Shown here: positions 8,431-16,962 of the stretch, one piece after another
Position numbering within the stretch: the first letter of the stretch is position 1
Layout of the letters: every line of letters starts with the position of its first letter
DNA from: Terrabacter sp. 28
Lineage (GTDB): Bacteria > Actinomycetota > Actinomycetes > Actinomycetales > Dermatophilaceae
NCBI GenBank assembly: GCA_000955875.1
Contig: JYOE01000007.1
Location: forward strand, 1 to 64,000
Length of the DNA stretch: 64,000 nt
Reading direction: 5' to 3'
Notes under the pieces: model-generated
The model's database searches: none
What the model was told of the DNA's origin: nothing
Seen by the model: only the letters and a program-made list of their open reading frames with translations
Position numbers and translations under genes: made by a program

Positions 8431-9093
8431 GCTCGGGGTGTTGCGACGACCGGTTGAATCCGCCCTGAACTCCTTGTCGGAGTTATGGATCAACCCGGTC
8501 GTGTCGCGCCCGGCCCGGGCCCGCTCCCACAGCCCCATCTCGAGGGCGTCCAGGGCCAGGTCAGTGCGCAGGTTCTTCGACAGCTGCCAGCCGACGACCC
8601 GACGGGAGAACACGTCGATCACGAACGCCGCGTACACCCACCCCGCGAAGGTGCGGCAGTAGGTAATGTCCGCGACCCACAGCTGGCCCGGCATGGTCGC
8701 GGTGAACCCCCGCTGCACCACGTCCGGGCGCGTGTCCGGCCCCTTGGCCGGGATCGTCGTGCGGGGTCCTTTGGCGCGGCTGACACCACGCAGCCCAGCC
8801 TGCCGCATGAGCCGGTGCGTCGCGCACCGGGCCACCGCGTGTCCTTGCCGGTGCAACTCGGCATGCACCTTCCGGACGCCGTACACGCCGTAGTTCTCGG
8901 CGTGGATGGTCACGATCTTGGCCAGCGTTACGCCGTCACTGATCGTCCGCGCCGACCGGGCGCGCCTCTTGGCCGCGTAGTACGTGCTCGGGGCGATCTG
9001 CGTGCCGGCCCCCGTCAGGACCGTGCAGATCGGCTCGACCCCGAACCGGTCGCGGTACTCGTCGATGTACTCGACCAGCACCCGAGTTGGCAC
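8431..9093 (-). pseudogene. IS3 transposase orfB, C-terminally truncated
   Basis: An HTH_21-type segment (YGVYGVRKVHAELHRQGH, about 68-85) precedes an integrase core with the first two catalytic aspartates (WVADITY near 142 and LIHNSD near 206). The normal continuation with the catalytic glutamate is gone. After residue about 206 the frame runs through unrelated sequence into the IS30 fragment. In intact IS3 elements orfB is made by frameshifting from orfA; here the product cannot be active. Confidence 0.85.
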
Positions 9094-9475
9094 CTTGGTG
9101 CCTACTTCAGCTTGCGGTCGAGCTCCGCCGCCGCGAAAAACGCGGACGCCGTCCGCAGGATCTCGTTCGCCCGGCGCAACTCCTTGACCTCCCGCTCGAG
9201 CTCAGCGATCCGCCTCGCCTCAGCGGTGCTCACGCCCGGCCGGTGGCCCTCATCGACCTCGGCCTGCGCGACCCAGTTCCGCAACGTGTCGGGATTTATC
9301 CCGAGCTGCTCACCGACGCGCTTGACCGCGCCCGACTTCGTGTCCGGATCACGGCGCAGATCCACCGCCAGCCTGATCGCCCGCTCCCGAAGCTCGTCCG
9401 GGTACTTCCTCGGTGCCGCCATAACTCTCATCCTTCCGTGGAATGAGAGCCTCCATCAGACCGGCACGGGACAAA
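8475..9475 (-). mobile_element. IS3-family element, 3'-truncated
   Basis: orfA (9102-9431) and orfB (from 9093 leftward) in the usual arrangement. orfB similarity stops at about 8475 beside the IS30 relic. The upstream end is probably near 9470, where TGTCCCGTGCCGGTC reads inward on the minus strand, but the opposite terminal repeat is missing, so the end is a guess and no target duplication can be checked. Confidence 0.75.
9102..9431 (-). CDS. IS3 transposase orfA
   Basis: 109 residues. Helix-turn-helix of the transposase_8 type (YPDELRERAIRLAVDLRR onward, GINPDTLRNWVAQAE) followed by a leucine-rich coiled coil (ARRIAELEREVKELRRANEI) that mediates multimerisation. Usual IS3 length. It ends nine bases before the orfB start, the usual zone of programmed frameshifting. 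Intact but without a functional partner in this copy. Confidence 0.88.
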   Translation of the reverse strand: MRVMAAPRKYPDELRERAIRLAVDLRRDPDTKSGAVKRVGEQLGINPDTLRNWVAQAEVDEGHRPGVSTAEARRIAELEREVKELRRANEILRTASAFFAAAELDRKLK

Positions 9476-9809
9476 CTTCGCAGCGATCTACCAATCCTCC
9501 AAGGCCTTGCTCGCGACTACGGCCGATCAGACGACCTCTTGGGGAACGACCGGCCTCAGACCATGGCGCGCACCTCGCCTCAGAGTGGGTCCGCCGGCTG
9601 CTTCTACATCGCTATTTGGTCGAACAGCACGATGAAGCCAGCCTTCATCCGCGCCAACTCGAACGGCGTAGTGAACGAAGTTCTCAGCACGGCCAACTCC
9701 AGGTTCGCAACAGCCGCCACGTCCGTCACGCCGACTGCTCCGTCCACTCTCGGCGCGTTTGCGTCCGCAACGACTGCCTATTGGGTTGGCGTCAGCTAGG
9801 CGTTGGACT
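9476..9809. other. Intergenic region with an unassigned open frame
   Basis: Both strands are partly open around 9600-9800. On the minus strand a stretch of about 50 residues (VTDVAAVANLELAVLRTSF and on) looks protein-like but is bounded by stops; on the plus strand a frame ends ATTAYWVGVS. I cannot decide between them and call neither a gene. Confidence 0.3.
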
Positions 9810-10415
9810 CTACTTCTCGATGAGCTTGATCTCGTCAACTGCCTCGATGAACTTAATAGCCTGCTTGATCTGTCGTTGCTTCGACTTCGGCAACTTCGAA
9901 AGCTCCGTCGGCATTTCAAGCTGCTCGCGCATCGCGTCCCAGGCCAGTTGCTCGGTCTTTGCCTTGGAGATCGCGGCGTTTGATTGGGCGTGCGTGACTC
10001 GCGCTTTGTTGAGCTTCTCCCAGAATTTCAGCAGGCCGAAACCGACGCCTGTCACGGTCGAAACGGATGTCACAATCAGAGGGAAAGGAGCCTCGATGAT
10101 GATCTCGAGCGGGCTGTTGTAACTGATGGCCCTGATGTGAATCGGTTTGGGCGTCGCGATTCGGCCACTGACTCCTCGGGCAATCGGCATCGACGTGACA
10201 CGGTAGGCCCGAGTCTCAAACGACATCGAGTACGTGCCCTTTGAAGTCCTCGTTCTGCGGGACGTGGGGGCGGCGAAGAGGGCGACGAGAGCCTTGATTC
10301 CTTCGAGGTAGGTCTCGAGCTTGTCGATGTCGAGAGTCCGGTGCTGCTGAAGGGTGAAGCTCAGCGGACCGGCAAGGCGAGCCTCTTGGCGTACACCAGC
10401 GTCTACGTCACTCAT
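9810..10415 (-). CDS. Hypothetical protein with one hydrophobic segment
   Basis: 201 residues from ATG 10415. The N-terminal 100 residues are mixed alpha/beta. A moderately hydrophobic segment lies at about 108-128 (APFPLIVTSVSTVTGVGFG), and the C-terminal 70 residues are lysine/glutamate-rich and helical (SKAKTEQLAWDAMREQL), a likely coiled coil. No family is recognised. Codon use is less GC-biased than in the chromosomal genes, consistent with transfer. Confidence 0.65.
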   Translation of the reverse strand: MSDVDAGVRQEARLAGPLSFTLQQHRTLDIDKLETYLEGIKALVALFAAPTSRRTRTSKGTYSMSFETRAYRVTSMPIARGVSGRIATPKPIHIRAISYNSPLEIIIEAPFPLIVTSVSTVTGVGFGLLKFWEKLNKARVTHAQSNAAISKAKTEQLAWDAMREQLEMPTELSKLPKSKQRQIKQAIKFIEAVDEIKLIEK

Positions 10416-10502
10416 GTCGCCCCTGCCCTCGGTGTCTGATAGCTGCCCAGCCTCGGGTCAGCCTATCCAGCGGGGCGAGCAGTCGGTGGTACGGCTCAGC
10501 GG

Positions 10503-10718
10503 GTCGTCGAGACGAACCACTTCATCTCCAACCACGTCGACGACATCGTCAACGGCGCGCACATGGACATCTACTTCGTCCGCAAGGACAACGAGCGGAT
10601 CTACGAGCGCATGGTCCTCATCTAAGAGGAGATCGAGGCCATCAGAGACGTTCGCGAGGTCGCCTAGCCCAGGTTCGCCAGCGTCTACCAGGCGAGGGAG
10701 AGCATCCGAGGTCGGTGC
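10503..10718 (+). pseudogene. Gene remnant with two in-frame stops
   Basis: A stretch with strongly coding third positions translates as VETNHFISNHVDDIVNGAHM, then a Y-F-V-R-K run, a stop (TAA at 10624), EEIEAIRDVREVA, a second stop (TAG), and PRFASVYQARESIR. No start is visible, and the upstream part is lost. The parent family is unknown. The GC-rich codon choice suits the host better than neighbouring genes do. Confidence 0.5.
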
Positions 10719-10883
10719 GCGGGGTTAACCACCCTCCACAGGGCGCCACAGCCAGTCGTGCTGTCTGCGCTCGGTGTCAACGCCACGTGTCACCATCAAC
10801 ACATGGAGGCAGTAACTAGACCTCCTCGACCACGTACTAACCCCGGATCGATGACAACTTTGGAGAGGAAGGTGGGCTAGTCG

Positions 10884-11108
10884 ATGGACTGGTCTATGCG
10901 ACTAATGCTCGCCGCAGGAAGCGTGGTGCTCGTGCCAGTGATCCTGTTCATGCTGGCGGCCGCCTACTGCATGTGGCTCCACAAGCGAGGGGTGGCCGAG
11001 CCCGAGAAGGCAGTAGCTGACTTGCTGAAGGTATTGCTGCCGACCCGCCGTGCCATCAATGGCCCAACTGCGGAGCGAGAGGCAGAGAAGGCGCCGCCGG
11101 CCGCCTGA
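10884..11108 (+). CDS. Small single-pass membrane protein
   Basis: 74 residues: short N-terminus, one strong transmembrane segment (about 6-30, LMLAAGSVVLVPVILFMLAA), then a charged cytoplasmic tail. The start is supported by GGAGAGGAAGG upstream (about 10861-10871). It lies 17 bp before the larger membrane protein at 11126, likely in one transcript. Function unknown. Confidence 0.6.
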   Translation: MDWSMRLMLAAGSVVLVPVILFMLAAAYCMWLHKRGVAEPEKAVADLLKVLLPTRRAINGPTAEREAEKAPPAA

Positions 11109-11125
11109 CTGTACCCTTCCCCCCC

Positions 11126-12145
11126 ATGACGGAGGAGCAGGGGCGCTACACACGCACGTTGACCGATGATTTGGCTCAGGAGTTCCACAGCGCCTTCATT
11201 CAGCGACGAGCGCAAATAAAGAGCATGCTGGAGCAGCCGGGCGGACGTTCCCTAATGCAGAGTGCCGTACTCCGCCAGATCGATGTAGTTATCGACGACA
11301 TCTACGATCTCTTGTTTGAGCCGCCGGCGAACCTTGTAGGCCAACTGGATGCGGCAGAAGCGCAGAGGCTATTAGAAGCTTCAGAATTCAAACCTTTTGA
11401 AACTCCAGGGAACGCCTATATCAGGATGCAATCGGACCTTGCATCGTTCGTCAATGATGCGCTTGAGCCAGTCGTCAAAATGTTTGTATTGAAGCCGCAG
11501 ACTCAACAATCCGACCGGGAGAGGGTTGATCGCCGCTTCGTTGAGTTGAGGCAACACTTGAGAGACTTGGGGTTTGAGAGCTCACAGTATCGTCTGAACG
11601 AAGTAGTCACCGACGCAGAGGCCACTAGGGATCAGGCGAAGGACATCGCCGAGGACATCAAGGAGACTGCCGGCACAGCAGCCGAAGGCGAGCTGTCCAA
11701 GCACTTCGATGACTACGCAAAAGCACAGCGCCAACAGATGTGGACGCTTCGCCGGTGGGGCTTGTCTCTCATTGGTCTCGGTGTAGTGCTGGCAGCCCTT
11801 GTGGTGTTCAAGACCGAGAAGCCTCTGTCCTGGGACAACGAACTCGCCCGCTTGGCTCTGTCCCTACCCATGTTTTTCGTTGCCTACTATCTTCTCAGGG
11901 AAGCGGGACATCATCGAGAATCGTCTCAGCGGGCCGCTGAGCACGCGGTGAGGCTTAAAAGTGTCAAGTCATACTCCGACTCATTGCCTGAAGAGGACGC
12001 GTCAGCGCTGCGCATGGACTTTGGCAAGCGGGTCTTCACTGGCTCCGAAACCAGCCCGGCTGGATCGCTCGAGCCCATTGACCTCAAGGACCCGACAGCC
12101 CTTGTCAACGCCATCACGGCCCTCGTCGGATCAGTGCGCAAATAG
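11126..12145 (+). CDS. Two-transmembrane coiled-coil protein
   Basis: 339 residues. A largely helical, soluble N-terminal part (1-200) contains a long charged region likely to form a coiled coil (QAKDIAEDIKETAGTAAEGE, about 172-191). It is followed by two transmembrane helices (about 208-228 and 240-258) and a helical C-terminus. No enzymatic motif seen. Base composition is clearly poorer in G+C than the chromosome. Same strand as the small membrane gene just upstream and the TIR gene 376 bp downstream; a joint membrane/effector defence module is possible but unproven. Confidence 0.75.
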   Translation: MTEEQGRYTRTLTDDLAQEFHSAFIQRRAQIKSMLEQPGGRSLMQSAVLRQIDVVIDDIYDLLFEPPANLVGQLDAAEAQRLLEASEFKPFETPGNAYIRMQSDLASFVNDALEPVVKMFVLKPQTQQSDRERVDRRFVELRQHLRDLGFESSQYRLNEVVTDAEATRDQAKDIAEDIKETAGTAAEGELSKHFDDYAKAQRQQMWTLRRWGLSLIGLGVVLAALVVFKTEKPLSWDNELARLALSLPMFFVAYYLLREAGHHRESSQRAAEHAVRLKSVKSYSDSLPEEDASALRMDFGKRVFTGSETSPAGSLEPIDLKDPTALVNAITALVGSVRK

Positions 12146-12521
12146 CGACTCACGCACGCCCCACGAAATATGCGATGATCACCGACAATTGGCCAGCCAA
12201 GACGCCGAATAGCACGAGGAGACGTACATTGGGGTGAGGCCTGCAACCGTCGCGGTGAACCGCAAGCCAGCGGTGTAGCCGTCCCGGTCAGGATCCGGTA
12301 CCAAGGCATTGAGGACGCTTCCTTCGTGGCCTTGTGCGCCAGCTCCATGTACTAAGCGGTTTCCTCCATGGCTGTCCGGTGCTGCTCGGTCATGCTGTGC
12401 TCCTTGTTTAGCCCCTTCCACGCCAGGTCGGCCGGCCGCTGCGAGTCAGCCTGTGGCGTGGGCGTTCCGAGGTCGGTCTGGTTGGTAGCCTCCGCAGAAC
12501 GGCGTACAGGAAAGGCACACC
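12146..12521. other. Intergenic region, no gene seen
   Basis: No frame with a start signal and protein-like content on either strand, and no repeat copy. It probably contains the promoter of the TIR gene, but I cannot point to boxes. Confidence 0.4.
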
Positions 12522-13424
12522 ATGAAGGTCTTCATCAGCTGGTCGGGGCAGCGCAGCAACAAGACGGCGAGACTGCTCTACGACTGGCTACCGCAACTCA
12601 TCAACGAGATTGAGCCGTGGATGAGCGACGAAGACATCAAGACCGGTGGCGACTGGAGCGACGCCATCAAGGTCGCCCTGAACGAAGCCGCCTTCGGCAT
12701 CATCTGCGTCACGCCGGGCAACAGGAGCCGGGAGTGGTTGCTGTTCGAGGCCGGAGCTTTGAGCCGCCAGGTCAGTGATTCCACCGCTCACGTCGCACCG
12801 TTCCTCATCGGCTTCGAGGATAAATCGGAGCTTCGGTACCCGTTGGCCCGCTTTCAGGCCACCATGCCGACGAAGAGCGACATGCGTAAACTTCTGATGT
12901 CGATCAACACGTTGGCGCAGATGCCGCGCACTGACAAGCAAATCGACAATGCACTCGATGTGTTCTGGCCGAGGTTCGAAGAAGAGTTCACGGTCATCCG
13001 GGACAGTGTCCGCACGCAGCCATCCCACCGGCGCTCGGACAAAGACCTGCTTCAGGAGATCCTCATCTTGGTCCGCGGTCTCGACAAGAGAGTCGGGGAA
13101 AGTCCGGAAGACCGTTTCAATCCATATCAAGCAGCACTTCGTGATCGACTACGCACGAGGACGGTCACTCCTGCATATACAGAAGCAGTGTCGCTATCCG
13201 ACTTCTTCTCCAGCTCCAACGCCATCCGCGTCAAACTTGACGAGATGGCCCACGCGCACGGGCTCAAGATTGCCACCCTTGACTTTACGGAGATTAGCCA
13301 CCCGAGGGTTTACCTTGACGACGAATGGAACGATTCGAATACCGCCGTTTCTCGGATGCGTGAACTGCACGGCGACATCATCCGACAGTTCGGTATCGAG
13401 ATGGCCCTGAAGTTGGACGACTGA
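12522..13424 (+). CDS. TIR-domain protein
   Basis: 300 residues. An N-terminal TIR domain (about 1-150) opens with MKVFISWSGQRS. It contains a BB-loop-like IKTGGDWSDAIKVALNEAAF and the segment REWLLFEAGALSR, whose glutamate (near 77) is in the position of the TIR NADase catalytic residue. The C-terminal half has a helical linker (LLQEILILVRGLDKRV) and a second alpha/beta part without assignment. Such proteins commonly deplete NAD+ in anti-phage defence once a sensor is triggered. Start supported by AGGAAAGG about 8 bp upstream. No sensor gene is adjacent apart from the membrane protein before it. Confidence 0.88.
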   Translation: MKVFISWSGQRSNKTARLLYDWLPQLINEIEPWMSDEDIKTGGDWSDAIKVALNEAAFGIICVTPGNRSREWLLFEAGALSRQVSDSTAHVAPFLIGFEDKSELRYPLARFQATMPTKSDMRKLLMSINTLAQMPRTDKQIDNALDVFWPRFEEEFTVIRDSVRTQPSHRRSDKDLLQEILILVRGLDKRVGESPEDRFNPYQAALRDRLRTRTVTPAYTEAVSLSDFFSSSNAIRVKLDEMAHAHGLKIATLDFTEISHPRVYLDDEWNDSNTAVSRMRELHGDIIRQFGIEMALKLDD

Positions 13425-13622
13425 AGAAGCGGGTCTATCCCCTCCCAGCGGCAGCGGTGAGCCCAAGCAAAGTACCTGGATACGCGGCCCACCATTCAGC
13501 GATCGCGCTCAGGAAGCTCCAAGTCAGGCGCAAATCGGGTTGCGCTCCCATGAGTACCACCTCCGACAGCAGTCTGCCTGAGGCGTAGCGCCCCTGCGCA
13601 ATGGCGGGGGGATCGAATCAGG

Positions 13623-13648
13623 GCTGCGTCACTTCGCCGCGTCACGGC
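13623..13648 (+). repeat. Cassette-type repeat, copy 7
   Basis: TGCGTCACTTCGCCGC, directly abutting the stop codon (13642-13644) of the following minus-strand gene. Hairpin half not conserved here. Confidence 0.6.
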
Positions 13649-14298
13649 GCCGGCGTTGAACTCGGAACTATGCGGGAGGAGCCCCCCCGGATAGCGCGCT
13701 CGTGGCTCTCACCGATGTCACGGTCTGACCACACCACGACACGCCTAGTTGCAGGGTCATCTTCTGAGAAGGAGCACGTGACGACGACGTTCCACCAGGC
13801 GACCATCCACCGACCTTCGCCGAATGCGTGCTGCGCGAGGGAATCCGCATTGTCGACTTCGAATACAAGGTCGTCTGGAGGATCCAGCTGCGCAGGCAAG
13901 GTCCCTCGCGAGGGTGTCAGCGGCTGGTCCGTGCCGACGGTATAGCCGGGGTGATCCTGCTCGAGAGGCTTGAACGTGATGTTCAGAAGTCTGACGTCGC
14001 GAACGAGATAGCTGCCACCATCCGTCCGGAGCACGAAGCCGAAGCCCGACTCGAACGGTCCTGCATGGCCGAGAACGAACCCTATGGGCTGGTTGGCTCG
14101 TTGGACTGAAAGTGCGGCTTTTTGCACCTCCAGCCCGGCTCGGCTCTGCTCTGCTGCGTCCGCCGCGCTGGCAGCGGCTCTTTCGCTGGCGGCGGCAGAC
14201 CGGTCGCTCGACCGGGCGAGCCTGTACGTCAGGAAGGCATATACCCCGGTGATGATGACGAGAAGCGCGCTTAGGGCCATGGTGATCCAGTCGCTCAC
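13642..14298 (-). CDS. Membrane-anchored hypothetical protein
   Basis: 218 residues. An N-terminal transmembrane helix (about 5-25) is followed by an alanine/serine-rich coiled coil (about 28-66, SDRSAAASERAAASAADAAE) and a beta-rich soluble domain. This looks like a membrane tether carrying a cytoplasmic sensor or binding domain. The layout is common among accessory hypothetical proteins and gives no function. It fits exactly between two repeat copies, with the stop inside the left one. Confidence 0.7.
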   Translation of the reverse strand: MSDWITMALSALLVIITGVYAFLTYRLARSSDRSAAASERAAASAADAAEQSRAGLEVQKAALSVQRANQPIGFVLGHAGPFESGFGFVLRTDGGSYLVRDVRLLNITFKPLEQDHPGYTVGTDQPLTPSRGTLPAQLDPPDDLVFEVDNADSLAQHAFGEGRWMVAWWNVVVTCSFSEDDPATRRVVVWSDRDIGESHERAIRGGSSRIVPSSTPAP

Positions 14299-14323
14299 AT
14301 CGCCAGCCTAGGTCCAGCCCCGC

Positions 14324-14354
14324 AATGCGTCCTTCCGCCGCCTGGCGGGCGTGG
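14324..14354 (+). repeat. Cassette-type repeat, copy 8
   Basis: The most complete copy: TGCGTCCTTCCGCCGC then CTGGCGGGC, giving the hairpin CCGCC-TG-GCGGG. It lies between the start of the minus-strand gene at 14298 and the plus-strand nuclease gene at 14431. Confidence 0.65.
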
Positions 14355-14430
14355 TCAACGCTCCGGCTGCAGCACTGCGCCCGAGCGACTGCATCGCCCC
14401 GGCGGGCGCAACTGAGGGCAGGATGTGAGG

Positions 14431-15483
14431 ATGCCCCTCTTCGAACTGGCCAGCGAAGGGAACCTCAAGAAGGTCCCAACAACGAACTTCGCCACTCAGC
14501 AGGTACTCGAGCGCGCGGACCTGCAGCGAGCGCTGCGGGCAAACATCTCGGTCCTGGACCCCGACCTGCTCGTCGTCGCCGAGGAGTTCGGAGACTTCGC
14601 CGACGTCAGGCGCAGGATCGATTTGCTTTGTGTCGACCGTGAAGGCCAACTCGTTGTCGTCGAACTGAAGCGCACCGAGGACGGCGGTCACATGGAGCTG
14701 CAGGCTCTGCGATACGCAGCCATGGTGTCGACGATGACCTTCGAGCAGTTAGCGGACACCTACCAGCGCTACCTCGGTCATGTTGCGCCCGCACAAGTCG
14801 ACGGTGCCCGCGCGCACCTTGCCGAATTCTTGGAGGACGCCGGCGGCGAGGACACTGTCTTGGAGCGCCGGGTTCGCATCATTCTGGTCTCTGGCGGATT
14901 CGATCCCCAGATCACGACGACCGTGCTGTGGTTGAACGATATGTACGGCCTCGACATCACCTGCATCCGCATGGTGCCCTACCGCGTCGACCAGCGGCTG
15001 CTGCTCGACGTACAGCAAGTGATCCCCCTTCCGGAGGCAGAGGCCTTGATGGTGCGCCTGCGCCAGCGAGAGACTGCCGCTCGAGCATCCGCGTCCTCCG
15101 GCGGGGCGGACTGGACTCAGTATGTGATCGTGACGTCGAGCGGCGAGTCGGAGCCGCTGCGAAAGCGTCGCGCCGTTCTCGCTCTTGTACACGCACTTCA
15201 CGGCGCGGGGGTCAGTTGTGCTGACATGCAGGAGGTAATCCCGGGGTCTCGCTTCCTGGGTGTTGACGAAGAGCTCGATGGCGAGGAATTGGCAGAGGCG
15301 TTCGTGACCGCCTATCCGAAGGCGCACGAACGCGAACGTCGCTGGTTCCTAGACCAACCCGTGCATGAGGACGGGCGAACCTGGGTGTTGTCAAAGATGT
15401 GGGGCACGAACACGGTGGCGACACTGGATGCGCTGATCGCCCTGGCTCCCAACGGTGGATTCGGATATCGATCCATCTCCTGA
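14431..15483 (+). CDS. NucS-like PD-(D/E)XK endonuclease-domain protein
   Basis: 350 residues from ATG 14431 (a GTG two codons earlier is possible). Nuclease core: DFADVRRRIDLLCVDREGQ then LVVVELKRTEDG, giving the aspartate and E-x-K pair expected of the NucS/endonuclease-NucS-like fold, about residues 54-82. Then a helical region and a C-terminal half of unknown fold (SRFLGVDEELDGEELAEAF). True NucS corrects mismatches; this longer accessory relative probably cuts or binds foreign DNA, which is inference. Lone gene between repeat copies. Confidence 0.82.
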   Translation: MPLFELASEGNLKKVPTTNFATQQVLERADLQRALRANISVLDPDLLVVAEEFGDFADVRRRIDLLCVDREGQLVVVELKRTEDGGHMELQALRYAAMVSTMTFEQLADTYQRYLGHVAPAQVDGARAHLAEFLEDAGGEDTVLERRVRIILVSGGFDPQITTTVLWLNDMYGLDITCIRMVPYRVDQRLLLDVQQVIPLPEAEALMVRLRQRETAARASASSGGADWTQYVIVTSSGESEPLRKRRAVLALVHALHGAGVSCADMQEVIPGSRFLGVDEELDGEELAEAFVTAYPKAHERERRWFLDQPVHEDGRTWVLSKMWGTNTVATLDALIALAPNGGFGYRSIS

Positions 15484-15520
15484 GTCATGGACTTAAGATC
15501 CGGCACCCGAGACAGAGCAA

Positions 15521-15546
15521 CATGCGTCATTCCGCCGCGAATTCCG
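15521..15546 (+). repeat. Cassette-type repeat, copy 9
   Basis: TGCGTCATTCCGCCGC, 37 bp past the end of the plus-strand nuclease gene and 37 bp past the stop of the minus-strand DUF3237 gene, so it serves as the 3' boundary of both. No hairpin half. Confidence 0.6.
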
Positions 15547-15582
15547 TTGTCGTGTGGTTGCACGCGGTGAAGGTCTCGGCTG

Positions 15583-16049
15583 TCAACCATCGCGCAGCGG
15601 CACCGGACAACAGTCAGCGATGGGTTCCCAGACGAGTTCCCCCACGTCCATGACGAGGTGAGGTTCGCCGGCGTCGACGGCAGGCGCCCGGACCTCACCC
15701 ACGCACACGCACACCACGTCGTTCAGGCGCCGGTACCGCTCACTGTCACTCAGATGCGTGACCGAGCCGACGATCTGCCGACGGCTCGCCGGGTAGGCGC
15801 GCCCGTACCCTGGCACTCCATCATGATCGTCGCGCCATCGTCGGTCTCGATGACCGCCCTTATATCAGGGCAGAAAGGGCCCGCTGGGGTTCGTCGTCGT
15901 GGGTAGTTGACGCCGCGGAAGCGACCACTCAGGCCGCCTTCGCAGCGACCTTCAGCGATGAAGAAGAACTGTTGCCAACCACCCTCGAGCTCGATGCCCC
16001 AGCTGTCGGGATAGGTGAACCGGACCCGGTACAACGGCTCGAGTCTCAT
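15583..16049 (-). pseudogene. DUF3237 protein, one-base frameshift
   Basis: Starting at ATG 16049 (MRLEPLYRVRFTYPDSWGIE) the DUF3237 pattern runs through GGLSGRFRGVNYPRRRTPAG, PDIRAVIETDDGATI and ECQG. It then jumps frame near 15815 to YGRAYPASRRQIVGSVTHLS, and on to ERYRRLNDVVCVCVGEVR. Restoring one base gives a protein of about 155 residues, normal for the family, a compact beta-barrel of unknown function. Ribosome binding site GGAGAGG precedes the start. A sequencing error would explain it equally well. Confidence 0.8.
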
Positions 16050-16282
16050 CTGGGTCCCCTCTCCTGCCAAGCACCCGCCTGCCCTGCTCTCCATGCTGGT
16101 CCCTCCTCTGGGACGACACGCCACGAAGCCGCGACACACACCCGCCAGTCGGCGTTTCTGGTCGAGACGCGACTGGCGGTCATGCGGCTTGGATGTCGGC
16201 ACCGCGGTGGGGCTCTTTCCTGTCCCGAGGCGATTGAGGCCCTGCTCCGGTGTGCTGCGGCGAACGCGCGCACGATGAGGGG

Positions 16283-16708
16283 ATGACGGAACGGAGTCTT
16301 CGAGAGTCCTATCAGGCGATCGTCAGCGCGGTCGCGGCTGCGGACTTTGATGCGCTGGATTGCCTCATCGACGTGGACATCACCGACCACAATGCTGTTC
16401 CGGGGCAGGTTGCCGGCATCGTCGGCATCAAGTACTGGGTGACGATGATGCACGACGCGTTCGCCGATCTGACGGGGGTGGTCGAGGACACCGTGCTCGA
16501 AGGGGACAAGATCGCCGCTCGAGTGACCTGGCACGGAACACACCGCGGCGACTTCGTCGGCATTCAGGGAACCGGCGTAGCGGTGACGATGCAGTCGGTT
16601 CAGATCCTGAAGTTCACCGACGGATTGGCCAGTGACTGGTGGGGAACGGCCGACGTTTTCGGCGCCCTACGCCAAGTGGGCGCACAGGTCGTCAAACCGG
16701 CGCAGTGA
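16283..16708 (+). CDS. SnoaL-like ester cyclase family protein
   Basis: 141 residues from ATG 16283, preceded by GAGGGG. SnoaL/NTF2-like fold: helical start (SLRESYQAIVSAVAAADFDA), IDVDITDHN with the family's conserved aspartate-histidine area, GIKYWVTMMHDAFADL, then VTWHGTHRGDFVGIQGTG. Members bind or isomerise small hydrophobic molecules, and many are uncharacterised. Upstream in-frame GTG 16250 is less likely. Divergent from the DUF3237 gene, which shares its interval in the array. Confidence 0.85.
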   Translation: MTERSLRESYQAIVSAVAAADFDALDCLIDVDITDHNAVPGQVAGIVGIKYWVTMMHDAFADLTGVVEDTVLEGDKIAARVTWHGTHRGDFVGIQGTGVAVTMQSVQILKFTDGLASDWWGTADVFGALRQVGAQVVKPAQ

Positions 16709-16825
16709 CCGAGCTTCTCCATCCATCTGGAGAGTCGACCGGCGCCGACCGAGCATGGGCGTCGCAGCTGAGCTCATCAGGCCAGAAGCAAGCTTGCACG
16801 GACAGCAAAACGCACATCCCCGGTG

Positions 16826-16857
16826 ACGTGCGTCCTAGCGCCGCCTGCAGGCGGGGC
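16826..16857 (+). repeat. Cassette-type repeat, copy 10
   Basis: TGCGTCCTAGCGCCGC followed by a perfect 14-bp palindrome CCGCCTGCAGGCGG. It lies upstream of the tyrosine recombinase gene, the position a primary attachment site would have in an integron-like layout. Confidence 0.65.
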
Positions 16858-16936
16858 AGTAGCGGAGATCGCGGTCTACCGTCGGTGCGGTCCCCATCCC
16901 CGGCCGCGCCGGGCGGCGAGCGGGGTCGGACCGCTA

Positions 16937-16949
16937 GTCATGTCGCCGC
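16937..16949 (+). other. Half-repeat next to the recombinase start
   Basis: GTCATGTCGCCGC matches the repeat core of copy 9 (GTCATTCCGCCGC) at 11 of 13 bases and lies 13 bp before the recombinase ATG. A candidate attachment-type site by position only. Confidence 0.35.
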
Positions 16950-16962
16950 AAAAGGTGACCCC

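Noticed and set aside
9443..9799. Plus-strand open frame after the IS3 element
   Set aside because: No start signal or family similarity, and the opposite strand looks equally protein-like; left unassigned.
16283..16310. REP-like arm at the start of the SnoaL-like gene (TGACGGAACGGAGTC)
   Set aside because: Shares only a short, degenerate stretch with the palindrome family and lies inside coding sequence.
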